Shown here piece by piece: positions 9,324 through 19,158 of a stretch of 64,000 nt of DNA (position 1 is the stretch's first letter; every line of letters starts with the position of its first letter). Both the position numbers and the translations under genes were made by a program. The notes beneath the pieces were generated by a model that did no database searches, had not been told where the DNA came from, and saw only the letters and a list, made by a program, of their open reading frames with translations. Source of the stretch: Prevotellaceae bacterium UBA4332 (lineage in GTDB: Bacteria > Bacteroidota > Bacteroidia > Bacteroidales > Bacteroidaceae); contig DGTQ01000005.1 of assembly GCA_002394365.1 (NCBI GenBank), positions 214,781 through 278,780 on the forward strand, given 5' to 3'.

Positions 9324-12035
9324 ATGAGAGAGGAAGATACAAACATTGAAGACCCAAATATAGAAGACACAGAACTGGAAGATCCATTTTCGGCTGAACA
9401 AAGCGAGGAACTGGGAACTACTGATTATCGTCCTGTAAACCGCTTTGATGCCTCAGTGGTACATCATCTTTCAGGCATGTATCAAAACTGGTTTCTCGAC
9501 TATGCTTCATACGTTATTCTGGAACGAGCCGTTCCACATATTGAAGATGGTTTGAAACCAGTACAACGTCGTATTCTCCATTCCATGAAGCGAATGGATG
9601 ACGGACGCTTCAACAAAGTAGCAAACATCGTAGGACACACTATGCAGTTTCACCCTCATGGTGATGCTTCCATTGGCGATGCCCTTGTGCAATTAGGACA
9701 AAAAGAACTACTTATCGACACGCAGGGCAACTGGGGTAATATCCTTACGGGTTCATCAGCTGCCGCACCTCGATACATAGAGGCACGCCTGAGTAAATTT
9801 GCCTTAGAAACGGTCTTCAACCCCAAGACTACAGAGTGGCAGATGTCTTACGATGGCAGAAACAAAGAACCCATCACGCTACCAGTAAAGTTTCCTCTTC
9901 TCCTGGCACAAGGAGTGGAGGGTATTGCTGTAGGTCTTAACTCCAAGATTATGCCTCACAACTTCTGCGAGATTTGCGATGCAGCAATAGCATATCTCAG
10001 AGGTGAGGAATTTCATCTTTATCCCGACTTCCCCACTGGTGGTTCAGTCGATGTAAGCAAATATAACGACGGCCAGCGAGGAGGCTCCATAAAAGTCAGG
10101 GCAAAGATAGAGAAACTCGACCAAAAGACACTCGTCATTCGTGACATACCTTTCTCCAAAACCTCAGAGACGCTTATTGAGACCATTACAAAGGCTGTCG
10201 AAAAAGGCAAGATAAAGGTTCGCAAGGTAGAAGACCTTACAGCTGCCGATGTAGAGATACTTGTCCACCTCGCACCTGGCGTATCATCAGACAAGACTCT
10301 CGATGCGCTTTATGCCTTCACCGATTGCGAAGTAAGCATTTCGCCTAACTGTTGCGTCATAAAGGACAACAAGCCACAGTTCCTTACCATAAGTGAAGTA
10401 CTGAAGAGCAGCACAGACCAGACAATGGCTCTGCTCAGGCGCGAGCTTGAAATACGACGTGCCGAACTTCAGGAGCAGTTGTTCTTCTGTTCTCTGGAGA
10501 AAATCTTCATCGAGGAGCGCATATATAAGGATAAGAAATACGAGAATGCTCCCACCATAGATGCTGCATGCGAGCATATTGACGACAGACTCACTCCCTA
10601 TTATCCTCAGCTTATCCGAGAGGTTACCAAGGAGGACATCCTTCGCCTGATGGAGATAAAGATGAAGCGTATCCTCAAGTTCTCCAAAGACCAGGCAGAC
10701 GAAATCATAGCAAAGATTGAGGCAGAGATAGCCGAGATAGAAAGAGATCTCGGAAGAATGGTTGACATTACCTGTGAATGGTATGAACACCTCAAGCAGA
10801 AATACGGAGCAGTTCACCCACGTCTTACGGAGATACGCAATTTTGACACCATCGAAGCAACAAAGGTAGCTGAAGCAAACCAGAAACTCTATATCGACCG
10901 TCATGAGGGCTTTATAGGCACAGGACTGAAAAAGGCAGAATTTGTATGCAACTGTTCGGACATTGACGATGTCATAATATTCTATCGAGACGGCAAGTAC
11001 AAAATCATAAAGGTTGCCGACAAGATTGATGTTGGCAAAAACGTAATACACCTTGGTATCTGGAAGAAAGGCGACAAGCGAACGACATATAACTGCGTAT
11101 ATCGTGATGGCAAGGCAGGACGCTACTTTGTAAAGCGTTTCTGTGTGGATTCCAGCACTCGCGACAGGGAGTATGACCTTACCCAGGGCACACCTGGTTC
11201 AAGAATTCTCTACTTCACGGCTAATCCAAATGGCGAGGCGGAAACTATCAAAGTAACTCTTGAACCTGGTCCGAAAATCAAGAGGATTTTCTTTGACTAT
11301 GATTTCTCCATATTGGATGTAAAGGGCAAGAGTGCAAAAGGCAACTTGCTGTCTAAGAACCCCATACACAAGATTGGACTAAAGTCTCACGGACACTCCA
11401 CCCTTGGCGGACGAGAAATATGGTGGGATGCTGATGTCAATCGCCTAAACTACGACAGTCATGGCGTTTCACTTGGCAAATTCAACGACTCCGACTATAT
11501 TCTCGTAGTTCTGCAGAATGGTGATTTCTATATAACGACGGCTGACACTTCCAACCACTTTGAACAGAACATCCTGCGCATAGAAAAGTGGGACGAGCAC
11601 AAGATTTGGACTGCGGTTGTTCTTGACGCTGACAACAACAATTTTGTCTATATAAAGAGATTTGAGATGGAGGCCATCAAGAATCATCGCAATTTCGTTG
11701 GTGAAAACACAGACAGCAAAATGCTGTTGCTCACAGACATACCATATCCACGCGTTAAAGTTACCTTCGGAGGTAATGACTCCTTCCGCGAACCTATGGA
11801 GATAGATTGTGAGGAATTTGTAGGCGTAAAGGGTTTCAAGGCTAAGGGCAAGCGAATTACCACCTTCAATGTTGCCAACGTAGAAGAACTGGAACCATTG
11901 CGTCAGCCAGAAGAGCCTACACCTCCTTCTGATGACGAGTCATCAGAAGATGAGGAAGAAAATCTTGACCCCGATGCAGGTAAGTCACAGCAGGAAATAA
12001 TAGATGAACTCACAGGTCAACAAAGACTCTTTTAG
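9324..12035 (+). CDS. parC: DNA topoisomerase IV subunit A
   Basis: Breakage-reunion subunit of topoisomerase IV, which decatenates daughter chromosomes. The 903-residue protein has an acidic N-terminal leader, the catalytic tyrosine in AAAPRYIEARLS, and a C-terminal region shorter and more divergent than in GyrA, without a clear GyrA box, ending in an acidic tail. The quinolone-contact segment reads HPHGDASIGD, with Ala at the position of E. coli ParC Ser80; to my knowledge this is normal for Bacteroidetes ParC. The next gene starts inside its 3' end (32-base overlap). Confidence 0.93.
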   Translation: MREEDTNIEDPNIEDTELEDPFSAEQSEELGTTDYRPVNRFDASVVHHLSGMYQNWFLDYASYVILERAVPHIEDGLKPVQRRILHSMKRMDDGRFNKVANIVGHTMQFHPHGDASIGDALVQLGQKELLIDTQGNWGNILTGSSAAAPRYIEARLSKFALETVFNPKTTEWQMSYDGRNKEPITLPVKFPLLLAQGVEGIAVGLNSKIMPHNFCEICDAAIAYLRGEEFHLYPDFPTGGSVDVSKYNDGQRGGSIKVRAKIEKLDQKTLVIRDIPFSKTSETLIETITKAVEKGKIKVRKVEDLTAADVEILVHLAPGVSSDKTLDALYAFTDCEVSISPNCCVIKDNKPQFLTISEVLKSSTDQTMALLRRELEIRRAELQEQLFFCSLEKIFIEERIYKDKKYENAPTIDAACEHIDDRLTPYYPQLIREVTKEDILRLMEIKMKRILKFSKDQADEIIAKIEAEIAEIERDLGRMVDITCEWYEHLKQKYGAVHPRLTEIRNFDTIEATKVAEANQKLYIDRHEGFIGTGLKKAEFVCNCSDIDDVIIFYRDGKYKIIKVADKIDVGKNVIHLGIWKKGDKRTTYNCVYRDGKAGRYFVKRFCVDSSTRDREYDLTQGTPGSRILYFTANPNGEAETIKVTLEPGPKIKRIFFDYDFSILDVKGKSAKGNLLSKNPIHKIGLKSHGHSTLGGREIWWDADVNRLNYDSHGVSLGKFNDSDYILVVLQNGDFYITTADTSNHFEQNILRIEKWDEHKIWTAVVLDADNNNFVYIKRFEMEAIKNHRNFVGENTDSKMLLLTDIPYPRVKVTFGGNDSFREPMEIDCEEFVGVKGFKAKGKRITTFNVANVEELEPLRQPEEPTPPSDDESSEDEEENLDPDAGKSQQEIIDELTGQQRLF

Positions 12036-12894
12036 TGCCACTCTTACTGAGTTTTTCAGCACCCGCAGAAGATGGCAAAAACGCTTGCTTGGCAAGTGTA
12101 CTTATGGCAGTGTGAGCATCTTTTATCTCTTTTTTCTCTTCTCATTCGCCAGTTTTGCAAAGGCACAGGAGCGTGCCGTGTCCACACAATTTGCAGTAGG
12201 ACATCTCAACCAGTTGGACACCTACATCTCCAATGAGAAATACTATGGTACGGAATGGAGATTTGTTTCAGAGGTGGTAAAGGATAGCAAAAAACGCCCC
12301 CTCACCTATTCTCTCACCCACGAAGGTGCCTTTGCCAATACACACAACCGAGTTGATAACGCTAACGAACTGAGTGGACATTATAACTTTGCGTATTCCG
12401 TGATGCGAAAATGGAGTTGTCCGTCAAACCTTCTCTTTCGAGATTCCAGATTCACTTTTCGTACAGGTTTATTTGCCAGCATAGACCTCGGATTCTGTTA
12501 TAACAACCGCACCTCTGCCAACAACCCAACACAGGGTTATGCCTCTGTCAATATCGGTCCACAAGTGATGGCAAACTACGATTTCCCCCTTTGGAACAAA
12601 GTTTTCCGTCTTACCTACGAGGCTCGAATCCCACTTGTAGGTTTAATGTTCTCACCCAACTACGGACAGTCTTATTACGAGATATTCAACAAAGGCAACT
12701 ACGACCACAACATAGTCTTTATATCCATCGCAACCTTCCAGCTACGCCATCAGCTGTCGCTCAATATTCCTGTGGCACAACGTACCTCTCTGCGCATAGG
12801 CTATCTTGGAGACATACGCCAGGCGACTCCCAACAATCTTAAACAACACCAATGGTATAATGCCGTTATCGTGGGTGTCACAATAAAAAAATGA
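12004..12894 (+). CDS. DUF3316-like exported protein
   Basis: 296-residue protein with a hydrophobic segment near residues 35-50 ending in ASFAKAQ, a likely signal peptide if translation begins at this ATG or at a later one. The mature part is rich in aromatic residues and alternating strands (for example YASVNIGPQVMANYDFPLW), which suggests a beta-barrel or beta-rich envelope protein; it resembles the Bacteroidetes DUF3316 family. No enzymatic motif seen. It overlaps parC by 32 bases and the next gene by 4 bases (ATGA), so it is translationally coupled on both sides. Confidence 0.6.
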   Translation: MNSQVNKDSFSATLTEFFSTRRRWQKRLLGKCTYGSVSIFYLFFLFSFASFAKAQERAVSTQFAVGHLNQLDTYISNEKYYGTEWRFVSEVVKDSKKRPLTYSLTHEGAFANTHNRVDNANELSGHYNFAYSVMRKWSCPSNLLFRDSRFTFRTGLFASIDLGFCYNNRTSANNPTQGYASVNIGPQVMANYDFPLWNKVFRLTYEARIPLVGLMFSPNYGQSYYEIFNKGNYDHNIVFISIATFQLRHQLSLNIPVAQRTSLRIGYLGDIRQATPNNLKQHQWYNAVIVGVTIKK

Positions 12895-13934
12895 GAACAT
12901 TCCGCTCTACATATTGCCTCCTTTGCTCAACATTACTGCTAATGCTGACAGCATCATGCGTAGATGTGAAAGAGTATGACAATTCAGCCTCTGGCAATTT
13001 TGAGGCACTGTGGCAAATCATGGATGAACACTATTGTTTCTTCCCTGAAAAGGAGGCTGAATTAGGGGTTAATTGGAATAGCATCCATACCGAATATTCA
13101 GAGCAGGTAAACGAAAAAATGACTCGCAGCCAACAGTTTGAGTTTCTTGCCAGCATGCTCTCCACCTTGAAAGACGGTCATGTAAACCTTTCTTCAGCAG
13201 CCGACTATGCCCGCAACTGGTCATGGAAGGAGGACTACCCCACAAACTTCTCCGAAGAACTGCAAAAACAATACCTCGGCAAAAGCTCCGACTACAAAAT
13301 ATCCTCTGGCATTTCCTATAAAATACTCGATGACAACACAGGATATATGTATCTCGGCACTTTTGACAATGAGATAGGTGAAGGCAACCTCGACGAGATA
13401 CTCTCCTATCTTGCCCCGTGTAACGGACTAATCCTTGACATCCGTTCCAATGGTGGTGGCAAACTTTCCGAAGCCCAGAAACTTGCCGCACGCTTTACTG
13501 AAAGCAAGATAATGGTGGGCTATATGCGCCACAAGACAGGCAAGGCACACACCGATTTCAGCGACTGGCAGGAGATATGGCTTGAGGCATCCTCACGCAT
13601 ACGCTGGAGCAAAAAGCACGTATGCGTACTAACCAATAGAAGTGTATATAGTGCTGCTAATGAGTTTGTTAAATACATGAAAGCCATTGGTGAGGCACAA
13701 GGTAACATACTTATAGTGGGAGATAAAACCGGAGGAGGTTCTGGTATGCCCTACTCTAACGAGCTACCCAACGGCTGGAGCGTCAGAATGTCTGCCTGTC
13801 CTATGTATGACAACCATAAACAATGTACGGAATTTGGCATCGAACCAGACGTCTCTGCTTCCATCTCCACGACCTCAGCCCTTCAGGGCATTGACGACAT
13901 CATTGAGCAAGCAAGAAAAGAAATAAACAAATAA
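12891..13934 (+). CDS. S41-family (C-terminal processing) peptidase lipoprotein
   Basis: 347-residue predicted lipoprotein (lipobox TASC) of the tail-specific protease family. The S41 core is seen as GLILDIRSNGGG, the serine nucleophile region NRSVYSAANEF and the lysine base region GDKTGGGSG. It lacks an obvious PDZ insertion, and its N-terminal helical part (WQIMDEHYCFF, KDGHVNL) matches Bacteroidales S41 lipoproteins. It probably cleaves envelope proteins; substrate unknown. Coupled by ATGA to the DUF3316-like gene; a terminator follows. Confidence 0.85.
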   Translation: MRTFRSTYCLLCSTLLLMLTASCVDVKEYDNSASGNFEALWQIMDEHYCFFPEKEAELGVNWNSIHTEYSEQVNEKMTRSQQFEFLASMLSTLKDGHVNLSSAADYARNWSWKEDYPTNFSEELQKQYLGKSSDYKISSGISYKILDDNTGYMYLGTFDNEIGEGNLDEILSYLAPCNGLILDIRSNGGGKLSEAQKLAARFTESKIMVGYMRHKTGKAHTDFSDWQEIWLEASSRIRWSKKHVCVLTNRSVYSAANEFVKYMKAIGEAQGNILIVGDKTGGGSGMPYSNELPNGWSVRMSACPMYDNHKQCTEFGIEPDVSASISTTSALQGIDDIIEQARKEINK

Positions 13935-13936
13935 AA

Positions 13937-13980
13937 AAGTGGCTACCCCTCATTGTTAAAAGGATAGCCACTTCTTTTTT
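13937..13980. terminator. Bidirectional intrinsic terminator
   Basis: Nine-base perfect stem AAGTGGCTA / TAGCCACTT (13937-13945 and 13965-13973) flanked by A-run on the left and TTCTTTTTT on the right, so it can serve both the S41 gene (plus) and the GH43 gene (minus), which converge here. Confidence 0.85.
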
Positions 13981-13997
13981 CATCTTGAAAATCTGCG

Positions 13998-15725
13998 TTA
14001 CTTAGTGATGCGAAACCAGTCCACATCTACCCAACCACGCACTTTCTTGCCTGCCTTCTCAGCAGCGAGGATGCCAACCTTGGCTCCTACCCATTTGCCT
14101 TGGCGCATAGTGAACACGTCGCCACAATCATGGAACTTCTTGCCGTCCTCAGAGTAAGCAAACTGCACATGTGCCTCATGCTTGTTGCCACCCTCGGAGT
14201 TCTTTCCGCCAATATACTTCACACTGAGGCGCAGATACATAGAGCGATGGAGTGCTGGCTGATAGTCAACCTTGTCCTCTGCAGTAGGCTTGAAGGTCTT
14301 TATCACCTTTACCTCCTCCGGGCTTCCCTTGTCAGCCTTCTTGCAGGTAATCTGCTGCAACTGGAATTCGTTGCCTACCCTGCGCAGAACGAGGGCAGAA
14401 TAATCCATGCCGAACACGGTGAGTCCACCATACTGGTCCTCATCCTTTGCCGTCACCTCTATCTTCGTTGTTGCAGTAAAGTTATCAGCTGGGGTCTTCT
14501 GCAACAACAGGTTGCCTGCCTCCCACATATTCTTATAGTCGGCTGACTGGCGATGGCAGAACACACGATAATAACCGTAAGGAGTAGGCATACCAAAAGT
14601 CTGGTCGTAATTTGCATTCCACTGCCACTGTCTGCCGAGAGTCGTGGTGTTGAACTCATCATTCTCCACAGGGTTGCATACTGGGTAAGTCTTGCCAACG
14701 TTAGGCTTCTTGTATGTCAATACTGGCTGACCACTGTATTTTTCGAGTTTTCCGTAAGCCTTGACCTTGCCTACCTTCTCACCCATCGTTGGCCATCCGT
14801 CAACCCACTTAACAGGTTCAAGCCATACCACGCGTCCGTATGCCTCCTTGTCCTGAAAATGAAGGAACCAGTCTTCACCACTATTCAGGTGTACCCATCC
14901 GCCCTGGTGAGGACCATTGATGTTGGTGTCGCCCTGCGCCAGGACTGTCTTGCTTTCATAAGGACCAAATGGCGAACGGCTACGCATGGCGAGCTGATGA
15001 CCTATAGGCACTCCGCCTGCAGGGTTCATAATCCAGTACCAGCCGTCACGTTTGTAGAACTTAGGACCCTCCGAAGTGCGGTCGTTGGTACCATTACCAT
15101 CAAACACAATCACTGGGTCGCTTATAGCCTGCATACCATCAGGAGTCATCTCGCGTACTGTGAGAACCGAGTTAAACTGACAACGGCTGTTTGCCCAACC
15201 GTTGACGAGGTAGCACCTGCCATCTTCGTCCCACAAGGGGCAGGTGTCTATCATACCCTTGCCAGAGATGATGCACTTAGGCTCCGTCCACGTGCCCTCA
15301 GGGTCCTTTGCTGTAGTTACGAACACACCAAGGTCTGGGTCACCCCAATAGATATAGTAAGTCTGGTTATTCTTGTTGTAACGTATGCTTGGTGCCCACA
15401 CGCCGTTGCCATGCTGTGGCACATTATAGCGGTCGTAGGGTGGCAGAGCCTTGACAGCATGGTTTACTATCTTCCAGTTTACGAGGTCCTTGGAATGGAG
15501 GATGGGCAAGCCTGGAATATGGGAGAATGATGATGCCGTAAGATAGAAATCCTCTCCGCTCGCACCCACACACACATCGGGGTCTGAATAGTCGGCATTG
15601 ATAACGGGGTTGGTAAACGTGCCGTCGCCGTTATCTGGCGACCACACCTGCGACCTGTAATTGTCCTGTGCCGTTGCCATGAGGGTGGTTGCCAACAACA
15701 CAGCTGCTAAAAAATACTTTCTCAT
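13998..15725 (-). CDS. Glycoside hydrolase family 43, xylosidase/arabinofuranosidase type
   Basis: 575-residue secreted enzyme (signal peptide ending ATAQ) acting on plant hemicellulose side chains or xylo-oligomers. The five-bladed propeller catalytic domain shows the base Asp48 in NADYSDPDV, the pKa-modulating Asp in IDTCPLW and the acid Glu in TSEGPKFY. The C-terminal 200 residues are a concanavalin-like domain (NYDQTFGMPTP ... YGGLTVFG), typical of the GH43 beta-xylosidase group. Exact substrate cannot be assigned. It is co-transcribed with, and overlaps by 4 bases, the gene upstream (15722-16681). Confidence 0.88.
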   Translation of the reverse strand: MRKYFLAAVLLATTLMATAQDNYRSQVWSPDNGDGTFTNPVINADYSDPDVCVGASGEDFYLTASSFSHIPGLPILHSKDLVNWKIVNHAVKALPPYDRYNVPQHGNGVWAPSIRYNKNNQTYYIYWGDPDLGVFVTTAKDPEGTWTEPKCIISGKGMIDTCPLWDEDGRCYLVNGWANSRCQFNSVLTVREMTPDGMQAISDPVIVFDGNGTNDRTSEGPKFYKRDGWYWIMNPAGGVPIGHQLAMRSRSPFGPYESKTVLAQGDTNINGPHQGGWVHLNSGEDWFLHFQDKEAYGRVVWLEPVKWVDGWPTMGEKVGKVKAYGKLEKYSGQPVLTYKKPNVGKTYPVCNPVENDEFNTTTLGRQWQWNANYDQTFGMPTPYGYYRVFCHRQSADYKNMWEAGNLLLQKTPADNFTATTKIEVTAKDEDQYGGLTVFGMDYSALVLRRVGNEFQLQQITCKKADKGSPEEVKVIKTFKPTAEDKVDYQPALHRSMYLRLSVKYIGGKNSEGGNKHEAHVQFAYSEDGKKFHDCGDVFTMRQGKWVGAKVGILAAEKAGKKVRGWVDVDWFRITK

Positions 15726-16681
15726 AAGATTTGTTCTTGGTTTATTATTAGTTCATATTTATCTTTTTCCTTGTCGTAAAGCACGCTCATGGTGCCTCGA
15801 TAGCCCTTTTCCGTAAGTGCGAGTGCCACATGCCCCATCGTTCGCCTCAGGTTTATCTCTATGCAGGGGTTGAGGCAGTAGGTTTGAGATTTGAGACTTG
15901 AGGCTTGAGGTTTGAAACATATCATCATGTCAACTCCGAAAGGACCTGCGTATATTCCCTTGAGTTTTCCACTCATAAAGTCTTTCATTATTGTTGATAC
16001 TCTAACCATCACGTCGTCAGCTACATATTTCCTTATCAGTTGCCTCTTTTCTTCTTCTGACGCCAGCAGATTTCCCTTATAGGCTCCATTGATGGTGTCG
16101 AAGACAGACAAGCCCTTATAGTGTATCCTTCCGTCTGCGTCGGCTTCATATTCCAGGGCAAAGTCCATCACCTTGTCGCACTTCATCTCGGCTATGATAC
16201 TGCCCTGTTTCGCTATGGTGCTATTTATGAACTGCAAACTGTGTTCAGTAAACTGCTTTACTCCCCTGCCACTACTGCTCCATGGAGCTTTCAACACTAT
16301 CTCTTTGTGCTTCTGTGCAAAGGCGAGGATGTCCTCATAAGTGTTGCAGACACACGATTCACCTGTGGTTCCTTCTATCTGTCTCAATTTGCCGAGCGCC
16401 TCTACGGCAAGACTTCTGTTGGAGAGTTTGCGGATTTCTCTTAACTGTTCATCTGACGGCATTTTTTCTCTGGGCACTCCCTTTCTTACCAGTTCTGCCA
16501 CCACCGCTGCATCCCACCCCCATACGCTCACCTCTCCGTCTTTCGCCCCCCATAATGAGGGCAAACCAGCGAGGTCGGCACGCAGTTTTCGTGCTGCTTT
16601 GGGTGGGGTGAAGCCTGCACCAGCATCTGATGCCAATACTATGTCGTGCTCTGGATTGAAGACACTCAATTCACAGTTCAT
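15722..16681 (-). CDS. ATP-grasp-like protein of unknown function
   Basis: 319 residues. VLKAPWSSSGRGV near residues 135-147 looks like the ATP-grasp nucleotide loop and PCIEINLRRTMG near 280 like the metal-binding C-terminal strand of that fold, so an ATP-dependent ligase activity is possible; the family is uncharacterised to me. A tandem heptamer (15881-15918) is inserted in frame between the GVDMMI and NPCIEIN strands and codes a Ser/Gln/Lys-rich loop. The N-terminal MNCELSVFN comes from a TTCATAGTTCACAG-type repeat. The stop overlaps the GH43 start by 4 bases. Confidence 0.6.
   Translation of the reverse strand: MNCELSVFNPEHDIVLASDAGAGFTPPKAARKLRADLAGLPSLWGAKDGEVSVWGWDAAVVAELVRKGVPREKMPSDEQLREIRKLSNRSLAVEALGKLRQIEGTTGESCVCNTYEDILAFAQKHKEIVLKAPWSSSGRGVKQFTEHSLQFINSTIAKQGSIIAEMKCDKVMDFALEYEADADGRIHYKGLSVFDTINGAYKGNLLASEEEKRQLIRKYVADDVMVRVSTIMKDFMSGKLKGIYAGPFGVDMMICFKPQASSLKSQTYCLNPCIEINLRRTMGHVALALTEKGYRGTMSVLYDKEKDKYELIINQEQIL
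15881..15918. repeat. Heptamer tandem repeat inside the ATP-grasp-like gene
   Basis: Five degenerate TTGAGRY heptamers (plus strand TTTGAGA, CTTGAGG and similar) lie in the coding sequence and keep the frame. They code a loop reading about KPQASSLKSQT on the minus strand. Confidence 0.8.
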
Positions 16682-16729
16682 AGTTCACAGTTTAACTCTT
16701 AACCTTTAACCCTCAAACCTCGTTCATCG

Positions 16730-18826
16730 TCAGAAGAGTGAGAGTTGGACGGGAGATTTTTCTTTGTCAGAAACGCTTGAAGGCTCACCTGAACTGTTTC
16801 CCTCACTTGGGAGGGAAGGAGTGGAGCCTTCTATCATCTCGAGGAATTCATCCTCCGAAACGAGCTTCACCCCGAGTTTCTCGGCTTTCTGCAGTTTGGA
16901 GGGTCCCATATTGTCGCCTGCAAGTATGAAGCTTGTCTTGCTGCTTATAGACGACACGTTCTTGCCTCCATGCTGCTCTATCATGAGCTTATACTCGTCT
17001 CGGCTGTGTCTGGCAAATACTCCGCTTATCACTATAGACTTGCCTTCGAGTTCTGTACCTATAGACTGCTGCTGCTCGGCAGAGAGCGACATCTGCAAGC
17101 CGTAGGAGATGAGTCTGTCAACAATCTCCTTGTTCTTGGGGTGACGGAAGTATTCTACCACATTGACAGCTATAATCTCTCCTATGCCGTCAACCTCTGT
17201 GAGCTGTTCCACAGTGGCGTTTCTCAGGCTATCTATGTCCTTGAAATGCCTTGCCAGCGCCTTCGCCGTTGTCTCACCCACCATCCTTATGCCGAGGGCA
17301 AAGACCACCCTTTCAAAAGGCACCTGCTTAGAAGCCTCTATTGCCTCTATCGCCTTACGAGCCGATTTCTCGCGGTTGCCCTCATAGTTTATTTGACTTG
17401 CCGTGAGGGTATAGAGGTCGGCTATGTTTTCTATCAGTCCACGCTCGTAGAAGGCATCCACCGTCTCGGGTCCTAAGGAGTCTATGTTCATTGCCTTGCG
17501 AGCTATGAAATGCTCTATCCTGCCCTTTATCTGCGGAGGGCACCCCGAGTCGTTGGGACAATAATGAGCAGCCTCCCCCTCTATGCGCTTCAGTTCTGCT
17601 CCACACTCAGGACAATGGGTGATAAACTCAATGGGCTTAGCATTGGCATCTCTCTTGCTCTCGTCCACACCCACTATCTTGGGGATTATCTCGCCACCCT
17701 TCTCTACATATACATAGTCGCCCTCATGCAGGTCGAAGGAGCGTATGAAGTCTTCGTTGTTGAGCGTGGCACGTCTTACCTTGGTGCCAGCCAGCTGCAC
17801 AGTCTCCATATTGGCTACTGGGGTTATGGCTCCTGTTCTGCCTACCTGATAGGTTACCTCCAGCAGACGGGTGCAGACACGTTCTGCCTTAAACTTATAG
17901 GCTATAGCCCAGCGAGGACTTTTTGCTGTAAAACCGAGCGAGCGTTGCTGACGTATAGAATTAACTTTCAGCACTATACCGTCTGTGGCTACAGGAAGAT
18001 TATAACGCTCTTTATCCCAATAGGCTATGTAGTCGTATATGCCCTGCAGGGTGCTCACCTTCTTCATTCCCTCCGAGGTTTTGAAGCCCCAGGCGCGTGC
18101 CTTTTCCAATCCTTCGTAGTGGCCTTCTACGTCCACCTCGTCGCCCAGCAGATAGTAGAGATAGGCATCCAGTTCGCGTTCTGCCACCACTCTGGAGTCC
18201 TGACTCTTCAGCGTGCCCGATGCAGCATTACGCGGATTGGCAAAGGGCTGTTCGCCTATGTCCTCACGTTCCTCGTTGAGTCGGTTGAAGGATTTCCAAG
18301 GCATGAGTATCTCGCCTCTTATCTCGAAATTGTCAGGATACCCGAGGTCAGGCTGCAACACCAGTGGAATACTGCGGATAGTCCTCACGTTGGCTGTCAC
18401 ATCGTCGCCCCTCACTCCGTCGCCTCTCGTTACAGCCTGCACCAGTCTTCCCTTCTCGTAGGTGAGGGAAATGGACAGTCCGTCATACTTCATCTCGCAA
18501 CACACCTCGAAATCCTCGCCCTCAAGTCCGCGCTTCACCTGGTTATACCACTCCTCTATGTCCTGCTCGTTATAGGTATTGGCTAGGGAGAGCATGGGGT
18601 AGCGGTGCTCCACCTGTCGGAACTCCTTCGTTATGTCGCTTCCCACTCTCACAGAGGGCGAATTGGGGTCGAATTCCTCTGGGTGCTTGGCCTCGAGGTC
18701 CTGCAACTCGTGCATGAGGAAGTCAAACTCCTGATCGGAGATTATGGGATTGTTCAATACATAATAGCGATGATTATGCTCATGAAGCTGCTGGCGCAGG
18801 GCGTGTATTCTTTCTATTTCTGTCAT
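16730..18826 (-). CDS. ligA: NAD-dependent DNA ligase
   Basis: Seals nicks in replication and repair using NAD+. The 698-residue protein has the complete LigA order: Ia domain with HRYYVLNNP, adenylated Lys113 in EMKYDGLSIS, OB fold, a four-cysteine zinc finger (CPECG ... HYCPNDSGCPP), helix-hairpin-helix repeats (VDGIGEIIA), and a C-terminal BRCT domain (GKSIVISGVF). A polar Ser/Glu/Pro-rich tail of about 30 residues follows. Its own -7 box lies 58 bases upstream. Confidence 0.98.
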   Translation of the reverse strand: MTEIERIHALRQQLHEHNHRYYVLNNPIISDQEFDFLMHELQDLEAKHPEEFDPNSPSVRVGSDITKEFRQVEHRYPMLSLANTYNEQDIEEWYNQVKRGLEGEDFEVCCEMKYDGLSISLTYEKGRLVQAVTRGDGVRGDDVTANVRTIRSIPLVLQPDLGYPDNFEIRGEILMPWKSFNRLNEEREDIGEQPFANPRNAASGTLKSQDSRVVAERELDAYLYYLLGDEVDVEGHYEGLEKARAWGFKTSEGMKKVSTLQGIYDYIAYWDKERYNLPVATDGIVLKVNSIRQQRSLGFTAKSPRWAIAYKFKAERVCTRLLEVTYQVGRTGAITPVANMETVQLAGTKVRRATLNNEDFIRSFDLHEGDYVYVEKGGEIIPKIVGVDESKRDANAKPIEFITHCPECGAELKRIEGEAAHYCPNDSGCPPQIKGRIEHFIARKAMNIDSLGPETVDAFYERGLIENIADLYTLTASQINYEGNREKSARKAIEAIEASKQVPFERVVFALGIRMVGETTAKALARHFKDIDSLRNATVEQLTEVDGIGEIIAVNVVEYFRHPKNKEIVDRLISYGLQMSLSAEQQQSIGTELEGKSIVISGVFARHSRDEYKLMIEQHGGKNVSSISSKTSFILAGDNMGPSKLQKAEKLGVKLVSEDEFLEMIEGSTPSLPSEGNSSGEPSSVSDKEKSPVQLSLF

Positions 18827-18883
18827 AGGTTAGATATGTGGAGAGAGAGAACTGTCTCTGTTATTAGAAAAATTTCGTGGAGG

Positions 18884-18891
18884 CAAAATTA
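18884..18891 (-). promoter_or_regulatory. ligA promoter -7 box
   Basis: TAATTTTG on the minus strand, 58 bases before the ligA ATG, followed by CC. Confidence 0.7.
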
Positions 18892-19007
18892 CAAAAAAAC
18901 TACATATTGAGCAAGCCTGTCGAGTATGAAAATTGTGCCATAGGGAGGTTATTTTTAGATTTTGAAACTTTAGTTACGCCTTTTGGCTTATTTTTACTAC
19001 TAAAGTC

Positions 19008-19061
19008 TTTGTGGAGGAATCCATCCTGGCACGCGCACAGAAGAAGGGACTGGCAGAAATA
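19008..19061 (+). pseudogene. Relic fragment of a second trmD
   Basis: Eighteen codons read FVEESILARAQKKGLAEI, matching residues 17-34 of the intact TrmD coded about 430 bases downstream (FVNESILARAQKKGLAEI). Most differences between the two DNA copies are at third codon positions, so the fragment seems to derive from a diverged trmD rather than a recent local copy. No start codon or continuation is visible. Confidence 0.75.
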
Positions 19062-19158
19062 CAAACCAAGCAACAATTTCCAAAGCGAAATGTCAACAAT
19101 GGACTTATATTTTACTACTTCAGGAGTAAAAGAGTTACATAGCTACCACACCTTCTGC

